Assembly: GCF_001552195.1 (NCBI RefSeq)
Contig: NZ_BCQS01000018.1
Location: 186,001-250,000 of the forward strand
Reading direction: 5' to 3'
DNA length: 64,000 nucleotides
Source of the DNA: Actinomadura latina NBRC 106108
GTDB lineage: Bacteria > Actinomycetota > Actinomycetes > Streptosporangiales > Streptosporangiaceae
The notes beneath the pieces are model-generated. The model saw only the letters and a program-made list of their open reading frames with translations. It did not search any database and was not told where the DNA came from. Both the position numbers and the translations under genes were made by a program. The number at the start of each line of letters is the position of its first letter. The stretch's first letter is position 1. This document shows positions 34,030 through 42,956 of this stretch, piece after piece.

Positions 34030-35292
34030 CTAGTCCTCGGGCCCGGCCTCGGGCTGGTCGGCGGGCTCATCCGGCACCCGGCGGTGGGTGGCCTGGTGGA
34101 CGCGGACGGCCAGGATCGCGCGGGCGAACCGGCCCGCCAGCTCGCCGTCCATCACGTCCGGGACCTGGTCGACGCCGATCAGCCCGCCGGGCCGGGCGAC
34201 GACCGCGGCGGACTCGCCGACCCGCACCCCGCGGCCGTCGTCGAGGTCGTCCACGGACGGCAGGTCCAGCGCCGCCCGCAGGGTGTCCTGCAGCGCGCGG
34301 ACGGTGGCGGCGTCGCGGTCGATGCGGACCTCGGCGGCGTCGGCGCGCTCCTCCGCGGCGTCCGCGCGCTGCTCGGCCCGGTCCGCGCGGGTCATCGCGG
34401 CGAGGATGCGGTCCTCCGCGGAGTCGGCGAGCCGCTCGGCGCGCTTGGCGCGGACGGCCTGCTCCTCCGCCCGGTTCGCGGCGGCGTTCCGCTCCACGGT
34501 CAGCCCCGCGACCTCGCCCTGGACGACGCTCAACTCGGCCCGCAGCCGGCGCTCGGCGTCGGCGGCGGCCTCCAGCTTGGACCGGGCCTCCGCCAGCTCG
34601 GACCGGACGTCCGCGAGATCCTTGCGGGCCGCGGCCAGCGCGCTCTGCTCGGCGGACAGCCGGGTGGCGAGGTCGTCGCGCTCGCGCTCGGCGTCGCTGC
34701 GCGCCTGGTGCTCGGTGCTCCACGCCGCCTCGGCGCGCTTGCGGAGCCCCTCGGCGGACGCGGCCTCGTTCGCGGACGTGGCACGGGCCTGCTGGTGGGC
34801 GCCGGCCTCCTTCCACGCGTTGGCCTCGCTCTCCTGCGCCGCGGTGACGCTGGCCTTCGCGGCGGCGAGCCCCTTCTCGAACTCCTCGCGCGCCTCGGCG
34901 GTCTCCCGGCGCGCCTCCGCGGCGCGGGCGTCGGCCGCCGCGGCGCGCGCGTCCGCCTCCGCGGACTGCTGCCGGGCGCCGCGCGCCTCGGCCAGGGCCC
35001 GCTCGGCGTCGTCCAGGGTGCTCCGGACCTCGCCGTCCAGCCGGTCGCCCAGCGTGGCGGCGAGCGTGGCGAGCTGCGCCACCAGCCCGGACAGCCGCTC
35101 GACGTCCGCGCCGAACGCGCGCACCGGCGCGGGATCGACCTCGGCGCTCACCGTCGTGCCCGTGCTCGTGCTCGCGTTCGTGCTCGCGTCCACGGCCACC
35201 TCCGCGAATTCGTCCTCGCCGGCCCGGCCGTCCGGCAGCAGGAGCGGCGCGGTCAGAGCACCGTCGTCCGGGACCTCTTGATCTTCGCGCAC
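34030..35292 (-). CDS. Long coiled-coil protein of unknown function
   Basis: 420 residues with a GTG start and an AGGA site. Residues about 65-345 are an almost unbroken Ala/Glu/Arg-rich coiled coil (for example RADRAEQRADAAEERADAAE). A short globular C-terminal part follows (ESAAVVARPGGLIGVDQVPD, then LAGRFARAILAVRVHQ). The N-terminal 60 residues are acidic and Ser/Thr-rich. There is no signal peptide or membrane helix. It resembles KfrA-like or filament-forming proteins only in composition; I do not recognise the family. It converges with the GMC gene at a five-base gap and is divergent from furA. Confidence 0.7.
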   Translation of the reverse strand: MREDQEVPDDGALTAPLLLPDGRAGEDEFAEVAVDASTNASTSTGTTVSAEVDPAPVRAFGADVERLSGLVAQLATLAATLGDRLDGEVRSTLDDAERALAEARGARQQSAEADARAAAADARAAEARRETAEAREEFEKGLAAAKASVTAAQESEANAWKEAGAHQQARATSANEAASAEGLRKRAEAAWSTEHQARSDAERERDDLATRLSAEQSALAAARKDLADVRSELAEARSKLEAAADAERRLRAELSVVQGEVAGLTVERNAAANRAEEQAVRAKRAERLADSAEDRILAAMTRADRAEQRADAAEERADAAEVRIDRDAATVRALQDTLRAALDLPSVDDLDDGRGVRVGESAAVVARPGGLIGVDQVPDVMDGELAGRFARAILAVRVHQATHRRVPDEPADQPEAGPED

Positions 35293-35401
35293 GCGAGCAT
35301 CCTAGTGAAACGCCCCGATTTGCACAGAGTTCCGATTTGCACAGAAGTCCTCCGTCCGGGCGATGGCGCCGCGTCCCGGCCGAGACTTGGACGACTCCTT
35401 A

Positions 35402-35418
35402 TCTTGACTCGTTCAAGA
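35402..35418 (+). promoter_or_regulatory. FurA/CatR box in the furA-katG leader
   Basis: TCTTGA-CTCGT-TCAAGA is a perfect six-base-arm inverted repeat 22 bases upstream of the furA start. It closely resembles the AT-rich TCTTGACT-type operator described upstream of actinobacterial furA-katG operons. Peroxide oxidation of FurA would release it and derepress both genes. Confidence 0.75.
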
Positions 35419-35439
35419 AAATGAGCCAGTCTGTGTCGC

Positions 35440-35898
35440 GTGGCAACGCCCTTGGAGTTCCGGGAGACGCTGCGGGGGGCCGCCTTGCGGGTGACCCGGC
35501 CGCGGCTCGCGGTGCTGCGCGCGGTGCACGCGCATCCGCACGCCGACACCGACTCCCTCATCGGCGCCGTGCGCCGGGAGTTGCCGAAGGTGTCCCACCA
35601 GGCCGTGTACGACTCGCTGCGCGTGCTGACGACGGCGGGACTGGTGCGGCGCATCCAGCCGTCCGGATCCGTGGCGCGCTACGAGTCGCGGACCGGCGAC
35701 AACCATCACCACGTCATCTGCCGGTCGTGCGGCGCCATCGCCGACGTCGACTGCGCCGTCGGCGAAGCCCCCTGCCTGACCGCGTCCGACGACCGGGGCT
35801 TCGCGATAGACGAGGCCGAGGTCGTCTACTGGGGCCGCTGCCCCGACTGTCAACCCGATCCATCTCCTGCTTCGTCCTGGAAGGAAGCACATGGCTGA
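35440..35898 (+). CDS. furA: Fur-family peroxide-responsive repressor (FurA/CatR type)
   Basis: 152 residues from a GTG at 35440. The winged helix (LPKVSHQAVYDSLRVLTTAG) is followed by the metal-sensing region with NHHHVICRSCGAIADVDC and the second pair WGRCPDCQ. This matches the Fe/Mn-sensing FurA proteins that repress katG. The gene overlaps katG by eight bases, the classic furA-katG arrangement. Autoregulation through the box at 35402 is expected. Confidence 0.92.
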   Translation: MATPLEFRETLRGAALRVTRPRLAVLRAVHAHPHADTDSLIGAVRRELPKVSHQAVYDSLRVLTTAGLVRRIQPSGSVARYESRTGDNHHHVICRSCGAIADVDCAVGEAPCLTASDDRGFAIDEAEVVYWGRCPDCQPDPSPASSWKEAHG

Positions 35899-38122
35899 GA
35901 ACACCGAGGCCAACGTCTACGAGACGAACGAGGAAGGCGCCGGCGGCTGCCCGGTGGTGCACGGCGCCCGCGCCGCCCACCCGACCCAGGGCGGCGGCAA
36001 CCGCAACTGGTGGCCGGACCGGCTCAACCTGCGGGTCCTCGCCCCGCAGCCGGCCGAGACCAACCCCTACGGGCCGGACTTCGACTACGCCGAGGCGTTC
36101 AAGAGCCTCGACCTGCCCGCCGTGAAGGCCGACATCGCCGCGCTGCTCACCGACTCGAAGGACTGGTGGCCGGCGGACTTCGGCAACTACGGCCCGCTCA
36201 TGGTCCGCATGGCGTGGCACAGCGCCGGCACCTACCGCATCCACGACGGCCGCGGCGGTGGCGGCGGCGGCCAGCAGCGCTTCGCGCCCCTCAACAGCTG
36301 GCCGGACAACGTCCTCCTCGACCGCGCCCGCCGGCTGCTGTGGCCGGTCAAGAAGAAGTACGGCAAGAGCCTCTCCTGGGCCGACCTGTACATCCTCGCC
36401 GGCAACGTCTCCCTGGAGACGATGGGCTTCGAGACGTTCGGGTTCGGCGGCGGCCGCGAGGACGTCTACGTCCCGGACGAGAACGTCTACTGGGGTCCGG
36501 AGCAGGAATGGCTCGGCGACGAGCGCTACACCGGTGAGCGGGATCTGGAGAACCCGCTCGCCGCGGTGCAGATGGGCCTCATCTACGTCAACCCGGAGGG
36601 GCCGAACGGCAACCCGGACCCGATCGCCGCGGCCCGCGACATCCGCGAGACGTTCCGCCGGATGGCGATGAACGACGAGGAGACCGTCGCGCTGATCGCC
36701 GGCGGCCACACCTTCGGCAAGACGCACGGCGCGGACCCGCACGTCAACGTCGGACCGGAGCCGGAGTCCGCGCCGATGGAGCAGATGGGCCTCGGCTGGA
36801 AGGGCACCTACGGCACCGGCAAGGGCGACGACGCGATGGGCAGCGGCCTTGAGGTCACCTGGACGGACACGCCCACCACCTGGGACAACAGCTTCTGGGA
36901 GATCCTGTTCGGGTACGAGTGGGAGCTGTTCAAGAGCCCCGCGGGCGCCTACCAGTGGCGGCCCAAGGACGGCGCCGGCGCCGGCACCATCCCGAAGGCC
37001 CACGACCCGGAGGGCCGCACCCACCCGACGATGCTGACGACGGACCTGTCGCTCCGCTTCGACCCGATCTACGGGCCGATCTCGCAGCGGTTCAAGGACA
37101 ACCCCGACGAGTTCGCGGACGCCTTCGCGCGCGCCTGGTACAAGCTGACCCACCGCGACATGGGCCCGGTCGTCCGCTACCTCGGCCCCGAGGTCCCGGA
37201 CGAGGAGCTCATCTGGCAGGACCCCGTCCCGGCCGTCGACCACGAGCTCGTCGACGCCGCGGACATCGCCGACCTCAAGCGGCGGATCCTGGACACCGGC
37301 CTGTCGGTGCAGCAGCTCGTCAGGACCGCGTGGGCGTCGGCCGCGTCGTTCCGCGGCAGCGACAAGCGCGGCGGCGCCAACGGGGCCCGCATCCGCCTGG
37401 AGCCGCAGAGCGGGTGGGAGGTCAACGAGCCCGACGAGCTGGCGCAGGTGCTGCGCGCGCTGGAGGGCGTCCAGGAGGCGTTCAACTCCGCGCAGACCGG
37501 CGGCAAGAAGGTCTCGATCGCCGACCTGATCGTCCTCGGCGGCTGCGCGGGCGTCGAGAAGGCCGCCAAGGACGCGGGCCACGACATCGAGGTGCCGTTC
37601 ACGCCTGGACGCACCGACGCCTCGCAGGAGCAGACCGACGTGGAGTCGTTCTCGGCGATGGAGCCGACGCACGACGGCTTCCGCAACTACGTCGGCAAGG
37701 GCAACCGGCTGCCGACCGAGTTCCTCCTCGTCGACCGGGCGCAGCTGCTGAACCTCACCGCGCCCGAGATGACGGTGCTCGTCGGCGGCCTGCGGGTCCT
37801 CGGCGCGAACTACCAGCAGTCCAAGCTGGGCGTGCTGACCGACAGGCCCGGGACGCTGACCAACGACTTCTTCGTGAACCTGCTCGACATGGGCACCACG
37901 TGGGAGCCGACGTCCGAGGACGCCGAGACCTTCGAGGGCCGCGACGCCTCCGGCGAGGTCCGGTGGACCGGCAGCCGCGCCGACCTGGTGTTCGGCTCGA
38001 ACTCCGAGCTGCGCGCGGTCGCCGAGGTCTACGGTGCCGACGACGCCAAGGAGCAGTTCGTGCAGGACTTCGTCGCCGCCTGGGACAAGGTGATGAACCT
38101 GGACCGCTTCGAACTGGTGTGA
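35891..38122 (+). CDS. katG: Catalase-peroxidase KatG
   Basis: 743 residues, a bifunctional haem enzyme that removes hydrogen peroxide. The distal Arg-Trp-His lies in VRMAWHSAGTYRIHDGRGGG near residues 106-109. The Tyr and Met of the Met-Tyr-Trp adduct are in MGLIYVNPEGPNG and RRMAMNDEE, and the proximal His in GGHTFGKTHG. The segment WKGTYGTGKGDDAMGSGLEV keeps the Ser equivalent to Mycobacterium tuberculosis S315, with Gly at the 314 position. Full family length with both tandem peroxidase-like domains. It is translationally coupled to furA and followed by a hairpin at 38132. Confidence 0.96.
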   Translation: MAENTEANVYETNEEGAGGCPVVHGARAAHPTQGGGNRNWWPDRLNLRVLAPQPAETNPYGPDFDYAEAFKSLDLPAVKADIAALLTDSKDWWPADFGNYGPLMVRMAWHSAGTYRIHDGRGGGGGGQQRFAPLNSWPDNVLLDRARRLLWPVKKKYGKSLSWADLYILAGNVSLETMGFETFGFGGGREDVYVPDENVYWGPEQEWLGDERYTGERDLENPLAAVQMGLIYVNPEGPNGNPDPIAAARDIRETFRRMAMNDEETVALIAGGHTFGKTHGADPHVNVGPEPESAPMEQMGLGWKGTYGTGKGDDAMGSGLEVTWTDTPTTWDNSFWEILFGYEWELFKSPAGAYQWRPKDGAGAGTIPKAHDPEGRTHPTMLTTDLSLRFDPIYGPISQRFKDNPDEFADAFARAWYKLTHRDMGPVVRYLGPEVPDEELIWQDPVPAVDHELVDAADIADLKRRILDTGLSVQQLVRTAWASAASFRGSDKRGGANGARIRLEPQSGWEVNEPDELAQVLRALEGVQEAFNSAQTGGKKVSIADLIVLGGCAGVEKAAKDAGHDIEVPFTPGRTDASQEQTDVESFSAMEPTHDGFRNYVGKGNRLPTEFLLVDRAQLLNLTAPEMTVLVGGLRVLGANYQQSKLGVLTDRPGTLTNDFFVNLLDMGTTWEPTSEDAETFEGRDASGEVRWTGSRADLVFGSNSELRAVAEVYGADDAKEQFVQDFVAAWDKVMNLDRFELV

Positions 38123-38131
38123 CCCTCCCGT

Positions 38132-38162
38132 CCGGGCCGGCCCGCTCTCCGGGTCGGCCTGG
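38132..38162. terminator. Hairpin between katG and the convergent fur gene
   Basis: A 13-base-pair stem (38132-38144 with 38150-38162, including two G-U pairs) closes on a five-base CTCTC loop ten bases after the katG stop. It lies in the 51-base gap between convergent genes and could serve both strands. Confidence 0.65.
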
Positions 38163-38173
38163 ACGCCGGTCCG

Positions 38174-38593
38174 TCAGGGCCGGCAGCCGGGGCAGAGCCC
38201 CCAGAACGTGACATCGGCCTCTTCGACCAGATAGCCCGCCTCATCGACCGGCTCCAGGCAGGGCGCGTGCCCCACCACGCAGTCGACGTCCCTCATCGCC
38301 CCGCAGTTGCGGCAGACCAGGTGGTGGTGGTTGTCGCCGACGCGCCCCTCGTACCGCGCCGGGCTGTCACCCGGCTGGATGCGGCGCACGAGCCCCGCCG
38401 CCGCGAGCGCGTGAAGCGCCTCGTAGACGGCCTGGAGCGAGATGTGGCCCACGCGCTCGCGCACCCCGCCGGCGATCGTCTCGACATCGAGGTGATCCCC
38501 GGTCCGGACGGTCTCCAGCAGCGCGACGCGGGCGGCCGTCACCCGCAGCCCGACCCCGCGCAGCTCTTCGGCGATGCCCTGCGACGCGGTCAT
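38174..38593 (-). CDS. Second Fur-family regulator
   Basis: 139 residues, similar to FurA through the winged helix (VGHISLQAVYEALHALAAAG) and metal site (NHHHLVCRNCGAMRDVDC, final LCPGC). It is convergent to katG, so two Fur paralogues bracket the catalase gene. It may control a distinct peroxide or metal regulon. The upstream spacer shows only a weak TCCG-N4-CGGA dyad. Confidence 0.88.
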   Translation of the reverse strand: MTASQGIAEELRGVGLRVTAARVALLETVRTGDHLDVETIAGGVRERVGHISLQAVYEALHALAAAGLVRRIQPGDSPARYEGRVGDNHHHLVCRNCGAMRDVDCVVGHAPCLEPVDEAGYLVEEADVTFWGLCPGCRP

Positions 38594-38670
38594 GCCCCAC
38601 CTCTAGACGCGAGCGATTCCGACAACGGATGACAAAAGTGTAGTCGAGGCCGCTATCGCGCCGGATGTGC

Positions 38671-39921
38671 TCACGCTTTCGTGGTGGTCACCGGCTTTCC
38701 CAGGGTGCTGCCCTTGGCCCACTTGGTGAAAGGCAGTTGCCAGTAGCCCCAGCCGTTCGTCCACTGGAGGGCGCGCTTGGTGCCGGTGATGGTGACCACG
38801 TCGCCGCGATAGGACCAGTGGAAGAACCACTGGGCGTCGGCGGAGGGGGAGCGGACGCAGCCGTGGCTGCAGTTGCGGTTGCCGAGGCAGGACGGGTCGT
38901 CCATGTTCTGGTGGATGTACTCGCCGCTGTTGGAGATGCGGGTCGCCCACGGGACCTTCTCGTCGTACCAGCCGGGGTCGCCCTTCTTCTTGCCGGGCGG
39001 GCGCATGCGCTCCAGGCGGACGTGGTCCATGGTGAGGTGGACGCCGCTGGTGGTGAGCAGGTGGTCGACGCCGTCGCGCTGGACGTCGCCGCCGACGCCG
39101 AGGCTGACGCCCCAGGTGCGGACGGTGCGGCCGTTCTTCTTGACGACGAGCCGGTGCGTCTTCGCGTTGATGTTGATGACGTGGGAGTCGCCGACCTTGA
39201 AGGTGCGGATCACGTCCTTGTCGCCGAAGACGTTGTCGCCGATCTTCAGGCCCGCGTAGTGCACCTTGACGGTGACGCGCTGGCGCGGCTTCCACGGGCG
39301 CTTCGGGCGGAACACCATCGAGGGGAGGCCGTTGAAGGACTCGCCGGCGCTGAGCCAGCGCCACGCGCCCTCGGTCGGGGTGGTGGACGAGATCTCGGTG
39401 GCGCGCTCGATGGCGGGCTTGGCCTTGTCCGGGACGGCCTTGTTGAACTGGACGAAGATCGGCATGCCGGTGCCGACGGTCTCGTTCTGGCTGGGGACGA
39501 CATTGTTGACGCGGGTGGCGGCGATGGCGCGGCTGGCGCGGAACGCGCTGGTCGCGGTTGTGGACTTGCCCTTCGGGGACGTCGCGGTGGCGGAGACCTG
39601 GTAGCTGCCGCCGGGTTGCAGCGTCCACGTGGATCGCCATTTGGTCTTGTCGGCGGAGAGGGATCCGGGGACCTCGGCGCCCTTCAGCTTGACGGAGACG
39701 GCGCCGAGCGCACCGCCCGCCGCGGTGACCGTCACGCCCTGGTCGGGGCGGGCCCTGCCGTTGCCGTCCGCCGGAGAGATCGTGACCTGCGGCGTGCCGT
39801 CGTCGCCGCCCTTCGCGGTCGCGCCGCCGGTCTCCCCGTCACCGCCGCCGCACGCGGCCGCCAGTCCCAGGACCAGCGCCAGCACCAGCGCCTTTCCTCG
39901 CACCGTCGCCTTTCCTCGCAC
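38671..39921 (-). CDS. L,D-transpeptidase lipoprotein (LdtMt2-like)
   Basis: 416 residues. Signal and lipobox-like LGLAAACGGG at the N-terminus, Ig-like domains over about residues 45-240, then the YkuD catalytic domain. The domain has IHQNMDDPSCL and the SHGCVRSPSADA motif with catalytic Cys near 355. Such enzymes form 3-3 peptidoglycan cross-links and resist most penicillins. C-terminal Trp-rich segment is as in LdtMt2. There are two possible GTG starts, 39921 and 39903, created by an 18-base duplication; the inner one has the better GAGGAAAGG site. It is divergent from the polysaccharide cluster. Confidence 0.92.
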   Translation of the reverse strand: MRGKATVRGKALVLALVLGLAAACGGGDGETGGATAKGGDDGTPQVTISPADGNGRARPDQGVTVTAAGGALGAVSVKLKGAEVPGSLSADKTKWRSTWTLQPGGSYQVSATATSPKGKSTTATSAFRASRAIAATRVNNVVPSQNETVGTGMPIFVQFNKAVPDKAKPAIERATEISSTTPTEGAWRWLSAGESFNGLPSMVFRPKRPWKPRQRVTVKVHYAGLKIGDNVFGDKDVIRTFKVGDSHVININAKTHRLVVKKNGRTVRTWGVSLGVGGDVQRDGVDHLLTTSGVHLTMDHVRLERMRPPGKKKGDPGWYDEKVPWATRISNSGEYIHQNMDDPSCLGNRNCSHGCVRSPSADAQWFFHWSYRGDVVTITGTKRALQWTNGWGYWQLPFTKWAKGSTLGKPVTTTKA

Positions 39922-39924
39922 CGT
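39889..39924 (-). repeat. Exact 18-base tandem duplication spanning the Ldt start codon
   Basis: CGCCTTTCCTCGCACCGT occurs twice head to tail (39889-39906 and 39907-39924). It duplicates the GTG start codon and its following codons in frame, and places a GAGGAAAGG ribosome site in front of the inner GTG. Confidence 0.9.
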
Positions 39925-40266
39925 TCTCCTTCACCAGCCCGCCGGGCCCGCGCGTCGCGGGACGGCAACAAGATCGCTTACGGAACGGCCCTTATTCCCG
40001 TCCCGTCCGCAGTGGCGGGCCGGCGCGATGGCGACGTCCGATCACGTAGGACGTCCATGGTCCCGCGAAGGTTCGCGTGCGGGGGACGATTCGGCGGATC
40101 TTTCGTGGTCCGCTGACGCTTCGGGTGCTCCGTCGATCTTCTCTTCAAGACTGTGGTGGGCGCGGTTAAAAGCGGCGATCCGCCTGCTGACCAGTTGCGA
40201 TGCTGGAGCGTGGCCGCCTGCGACGGCCCCGCTAGGTGAGTTCTCGGCTGTGAAGGGACGCGCGCG
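39925..40266. other. Divergent intergenic region, about 340 bases
   Basis: No gene is evident. The half next to the glycosyltransferase contains a relatively AT-rich GGTTAAAAG stretch near 40164 and a GAAGGGA ribosome site at its end. It must hold promoters for both the L,D-transpeptidase and the polysaccharide cluster. I saw no riboswitch fold. Confidence 0.4.
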
Positions 40267-41670
40267 ATGAGAGCCCAGGGGCTGAGTCCTTCCATCGACG
40301 CGGGCGGTGCCGCCGCCGATCTCGTCCCCGCGGGCGCCGACGTCCTGGTTCCGGCCGGCCGCGCCGCGCGGACGCTGGCCGGGGTGTGCCCGGCGTGCGT
40401 CGCCGTGGTGGACGGCTGGGCGATGGCCGTCGGCGTCTCCATGTCGCGGGGCGGCGTGATCGCGGGCCTCGCGGCGCTGGCCGTCGTCGTGTTGAACGCG
40501 GCGAGCGGGCTCTACCGCACGTGCCGCAGCCCGTCGCTGCTGGCCGACGCCCCGCAGCTCCTCGTGCGGATCCTCGTGGTGGCCGCGGTCGTCGCGGTGC
40601 TGCTGCCGGACCCGGTGCCGGCGCTGCTGTGGGCGGTGGCGGTTTCGGCGTCGCTGTCGCTCGGTTTCCGCGCGTTCGTGAACGCCGCCGTCCGGACGTA
40701 CCGGTGCCGCCGGGCCCGGCCGCGTCCGGCGCTCGTCGTCGGGACGGGCGGGACGGCCGCGCACATGGTCGACATCCTGCGGGACCGCGGCGAGTTCGGC
40801 CTGTCGGCGGTCGGGCAGGTGGCTGCGGGAGGTCCCGCGTCCGCGCCGGCGCTCGGCGAGACGTCCGACCTGCCGGCGCTCGTGGAGGAGCACTCGATCG
40901 GCACGCTCGTCGTCGTCGCCGAGGACGTCCACCCCGACCAGCTGGACGCCGTGCTGCGCATCTCGTTCGGGCTGCCGTGCGAGACGCTGCTCGTCCAGCC
41001 GCCGTCGGACGTGGTGCCGGTGGCGCCGGCGCGGCGCGAGTATTTGGCCGGGCTGCCGTGCGCGCGGGTCGACTGGCGGCTCCGCGACCCCGCCGCCCGC
41101 TGCGCGAAGCGGGCGCTCGACCTGGCGGTGGCGTGCGCGCTGCTCGCCGTCGCCGCGCCGGTACTCGCGGCGTGCGCGCTCGCGGTGCGGATCGAGGGCG
41201 GCCCCGGCGTGCTGTTCCGGCAGCGGCGGATCGGGCTCGGCGGCGAGGAGTTCGTGCTGCTGAAGTTCCGGACGCTGAAGCCGGTGGACGAGCGGGAGTC
41301 CGACACCCGCTGGACGGTCGCGAACGACGCGCGGATGGGACGGGTCGGCCGGTTCCTGCGCAACACGTCGCTGGACGAGCTCCCGCAGCTGTGGAACGTG
41401 GTGCGCGGCGAGATGAGCCTCGTCGGTCCGCGCCCGGAACGTCCCCATTTCGTGGAGCAGTTCGCGCGCACCTGCCCCGGCTACATGCTGCGGCACCGCG
41501 TCCCGGCCGGGATGACGGGCTGGGCGCAGATCCACGGGTTCCGCGGCGACACGTCCATCGAGTTGCGGGCGCGGCTCGACAACCACTACATCGACCACTG
41601 GACGTTCGCCGGCGACCTGAAGATCCTGCTGCTGACCGCGCGGGCGATGCTCTGCCGGGACGCCGGATGA
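40267..41670 (+). CDS. Polyprenyl glycosylphosphotransferase (initiating sugar-phosphate transferase)
   Basis: 467 residues. N-terminal membrane helices (about 55-130) precede a Rossmann-like segment (ALVVGTGGTAAHMVDILRDR). The catalytic bacterial sugar transferase domain follows, with KRALDLAVACALLAV, VLFRQRRIGLGGEEFVLLKF and NTSLDELPQLWNVVRGEMSL, then VGPRPERP. It transfers a sugar-1-phosphate to undecaprenyl phosphate, starting the repeat unit. First gene of the polysaccharide cluster; its stop overlaps the next start. Confidence 0.92.
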   Translation: MRAQGLSPSIDAGGAAADLVPAGADVLVPAGRAARTLAGVCPACVAVVDGWAMAVGVSMSRGGVIAGLAALAVVVLNAASGLYRTCRSPSLLADAPQLLVRILVVAAVVAVLLPDPVPALLWAVAVSASLSLGFRAFVNAAVRTYRCRRARPRPALVVGTGGTAAHMVDILRDRGEFGLSAVGQVAAGGPASAPALGETSDLPALVEEHSIGTLVVVAEDVHPDQLDAVLRISFGLPCETLLVQPPSDVVPVAPARREYLAGLPCARVDWRLRDPAARCAKRALDLAVACALLAVAAPVLAACALAVRIEGGPGVLFRQRRIGLGGEEFVLLKFRTLKPVDERESDTRWTVANDARMGRVGRFLRNTSLDELPQLWNVVRGEMSLVGPRPERPHFVEQFARTCPGYMLRHRVPAGMTGWAQIHGFRGDTSIELRARLDNHYIDHWTFAGDLKILLLTARAMLCRDAG

Positions 41671-42956
41671 CCGTCCTCGCCCCGCCGCTCGCCGCGGGCC
41701 GGGTTCCGCGGCGTCCGAGCCTGCTGGTCGCGGCGACGGTGGCGAGCGTCGGGATCCCGCCCGGTCCGGCGGCGTTCGGGCCCGGCGTGCAGGTCACCGC
41801 CGGGGACGTCGCGAGCTGCGTGCTGGTGGGGACCGCCGTGTTCCTGCTGGCCACCGAGCGGGTCGAGATGCCCCGCGCGGCGTTCTGGGCGTTCGCGCCG
41901 CTGGTGGCGGCCCTCGGCGTCAGCACCGTGCATTCGGCCGACATCGGGACGAGCATGGCCGGGTTCGTCCGCGACCTGCAGGTCTTCGTGCTGGTGCCGC
42001 TGGCCGTCGTGCTGCTCGTCCGCGATCGCCGCGACCTCGCCATCGTGTTCGCCTCGCTCGTCGGGCTCGGGCTCGCGGAGGCCGGGTACGGGATCTGGCA
42101 GGCGGTCACCGGCAACGGCGCGTCGATGGGCGGGCAGAACATCCGGGCCGTCGGCACGTTCGGCGCGCTCGACGTGATGGCGATGTCGATCGTCGTCGGC
42201 TTCGCGTTCCTCATCCTGACCGCGTTCGCGCTGACCGCCCCCGGCCGCGGCCCGGCCGCCGTCCCGGCCGCGCTCGCCGGACTCGTCGTGCTGGCCGCCG
42301 CGCTCACGCTCGCGCTCAGCCGGGGGACGTGGCTCGCGCTCGGCGCCGCCGCCGTCCTCATCCTGGTCGTCTTCGACCGGTGGACGGCCGTCAAGGTGCT
42401 GACCTGCTGCGCCGCGCTGCTGGTCGTCATGGTCACGGTCATGGGAGGCGGCGGCCAGGCCGTCGTCGAACGCTCCAAGTCGATGGCCGCCTCGGTCAGC
42501 CACCCCGACCAGTCCGTGGACGACCGGTACAACCTGTGGGCCGCCGCCGTCCGGATCTGGGAGGACCATCCGCTCACCGGCGTCGGCGTGAAGAACTTCC
42601 CCGCCTACCGCGACACCTACGCGACGATCGAGCTGTCGTCCGGCAGCGAGACCGCCGACCCCGTCAACGGGTACGTGCGGCAGCCGCTGCTGTCGCCGCA
42701 CAACGAGTACCTGCTGTTCCTGTCCGAGCAGGGCGTGGTGGGCTTCGCCGGGTTCGGCGCGCTGCTCGCGGTGATCCTCGCCGGGCTGTGGACGCGCCGC
42801 CGCGTCCGCGACCCCTTCTGGCTGGCGGCCGCGGGCCTCACGGCGTTCCTGCTGATCAACTTCCTGTACGCGGACCTCGGCGGGCCGACCTGCGCGCTCA
42901 CCGCCGTCGTCATCGGCGCCGTCGCCGCGTGCGCGTTCGGGACGGTGAAGGAATGA
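41667..42956 (+). CDS. O-antigen ligase/polymerase-like membrane protein (Wzy-like)
   Basis: 429 residues with about ten or more membrane helices and the Wzy_C-type periplasmic loop. The loop region RYNLWAAAVRIWEDHPLTGV and LSPHNEYLLFLSEQGVVG is characteristic of the O-antigen ligase superfamily. It probably polymerises repeat units outside the membrane. It overlaps its neighbours by four bases on both sides. Confidence 0.88.
   Translation: MTVLAPPLAAGRVPRRPSLLVAATVASVGIPPGPAAFGPGVQVTAGDVASCVLVGTAVFLLATERVEMPRAAFWAFAPLVAALGVSTVHSADIGTSMAGFVRDLQVFVLVPLAVVLLVRDRRDLAIVFASLVGLGLAEAGYGIWQAVTGNGASMGGQNIRAVGTFGALDVMAMSIVVGFAFLILTAFALTAPGRGPAAVPAALAGLVVLAAALTLALSRGTWLALGAAAVLILVVFDRWTAVKVLTCCAALLVVMVTVMGGGGQAVVERSKSMAASVSHPDQSVDDRYNLWAAAVRIWEDHPLTGVGVKNFPAYRDTYATIELSSGSETADPVNGYVRQPLLSPHNEYLLFLSEQGVVGFAGFGALLAVILAGLWTRRRVRDPFWLAAAGLTAFLLINFLYADLGGPTCALTAVVIGAVAACAFGTVKE

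Noticed and set aside
32470..35424. A very long plus-strand open frame (over 980 codons) across the GMC and coiled-coil genes
   Set aside because: It is an alternative frame of two well-supported genes. Its translation is Arg/Pro/Ala-rich without domains, as expected in very high-GC DNA.
36791..36850. KatG region around the isoniazid-resistance positions as a resistance variant
   Set aside because: The Ser equivalent to position 315 is present. The neighbouring Thr-to-Gly difference is ordinary variation outside mycobacteria.
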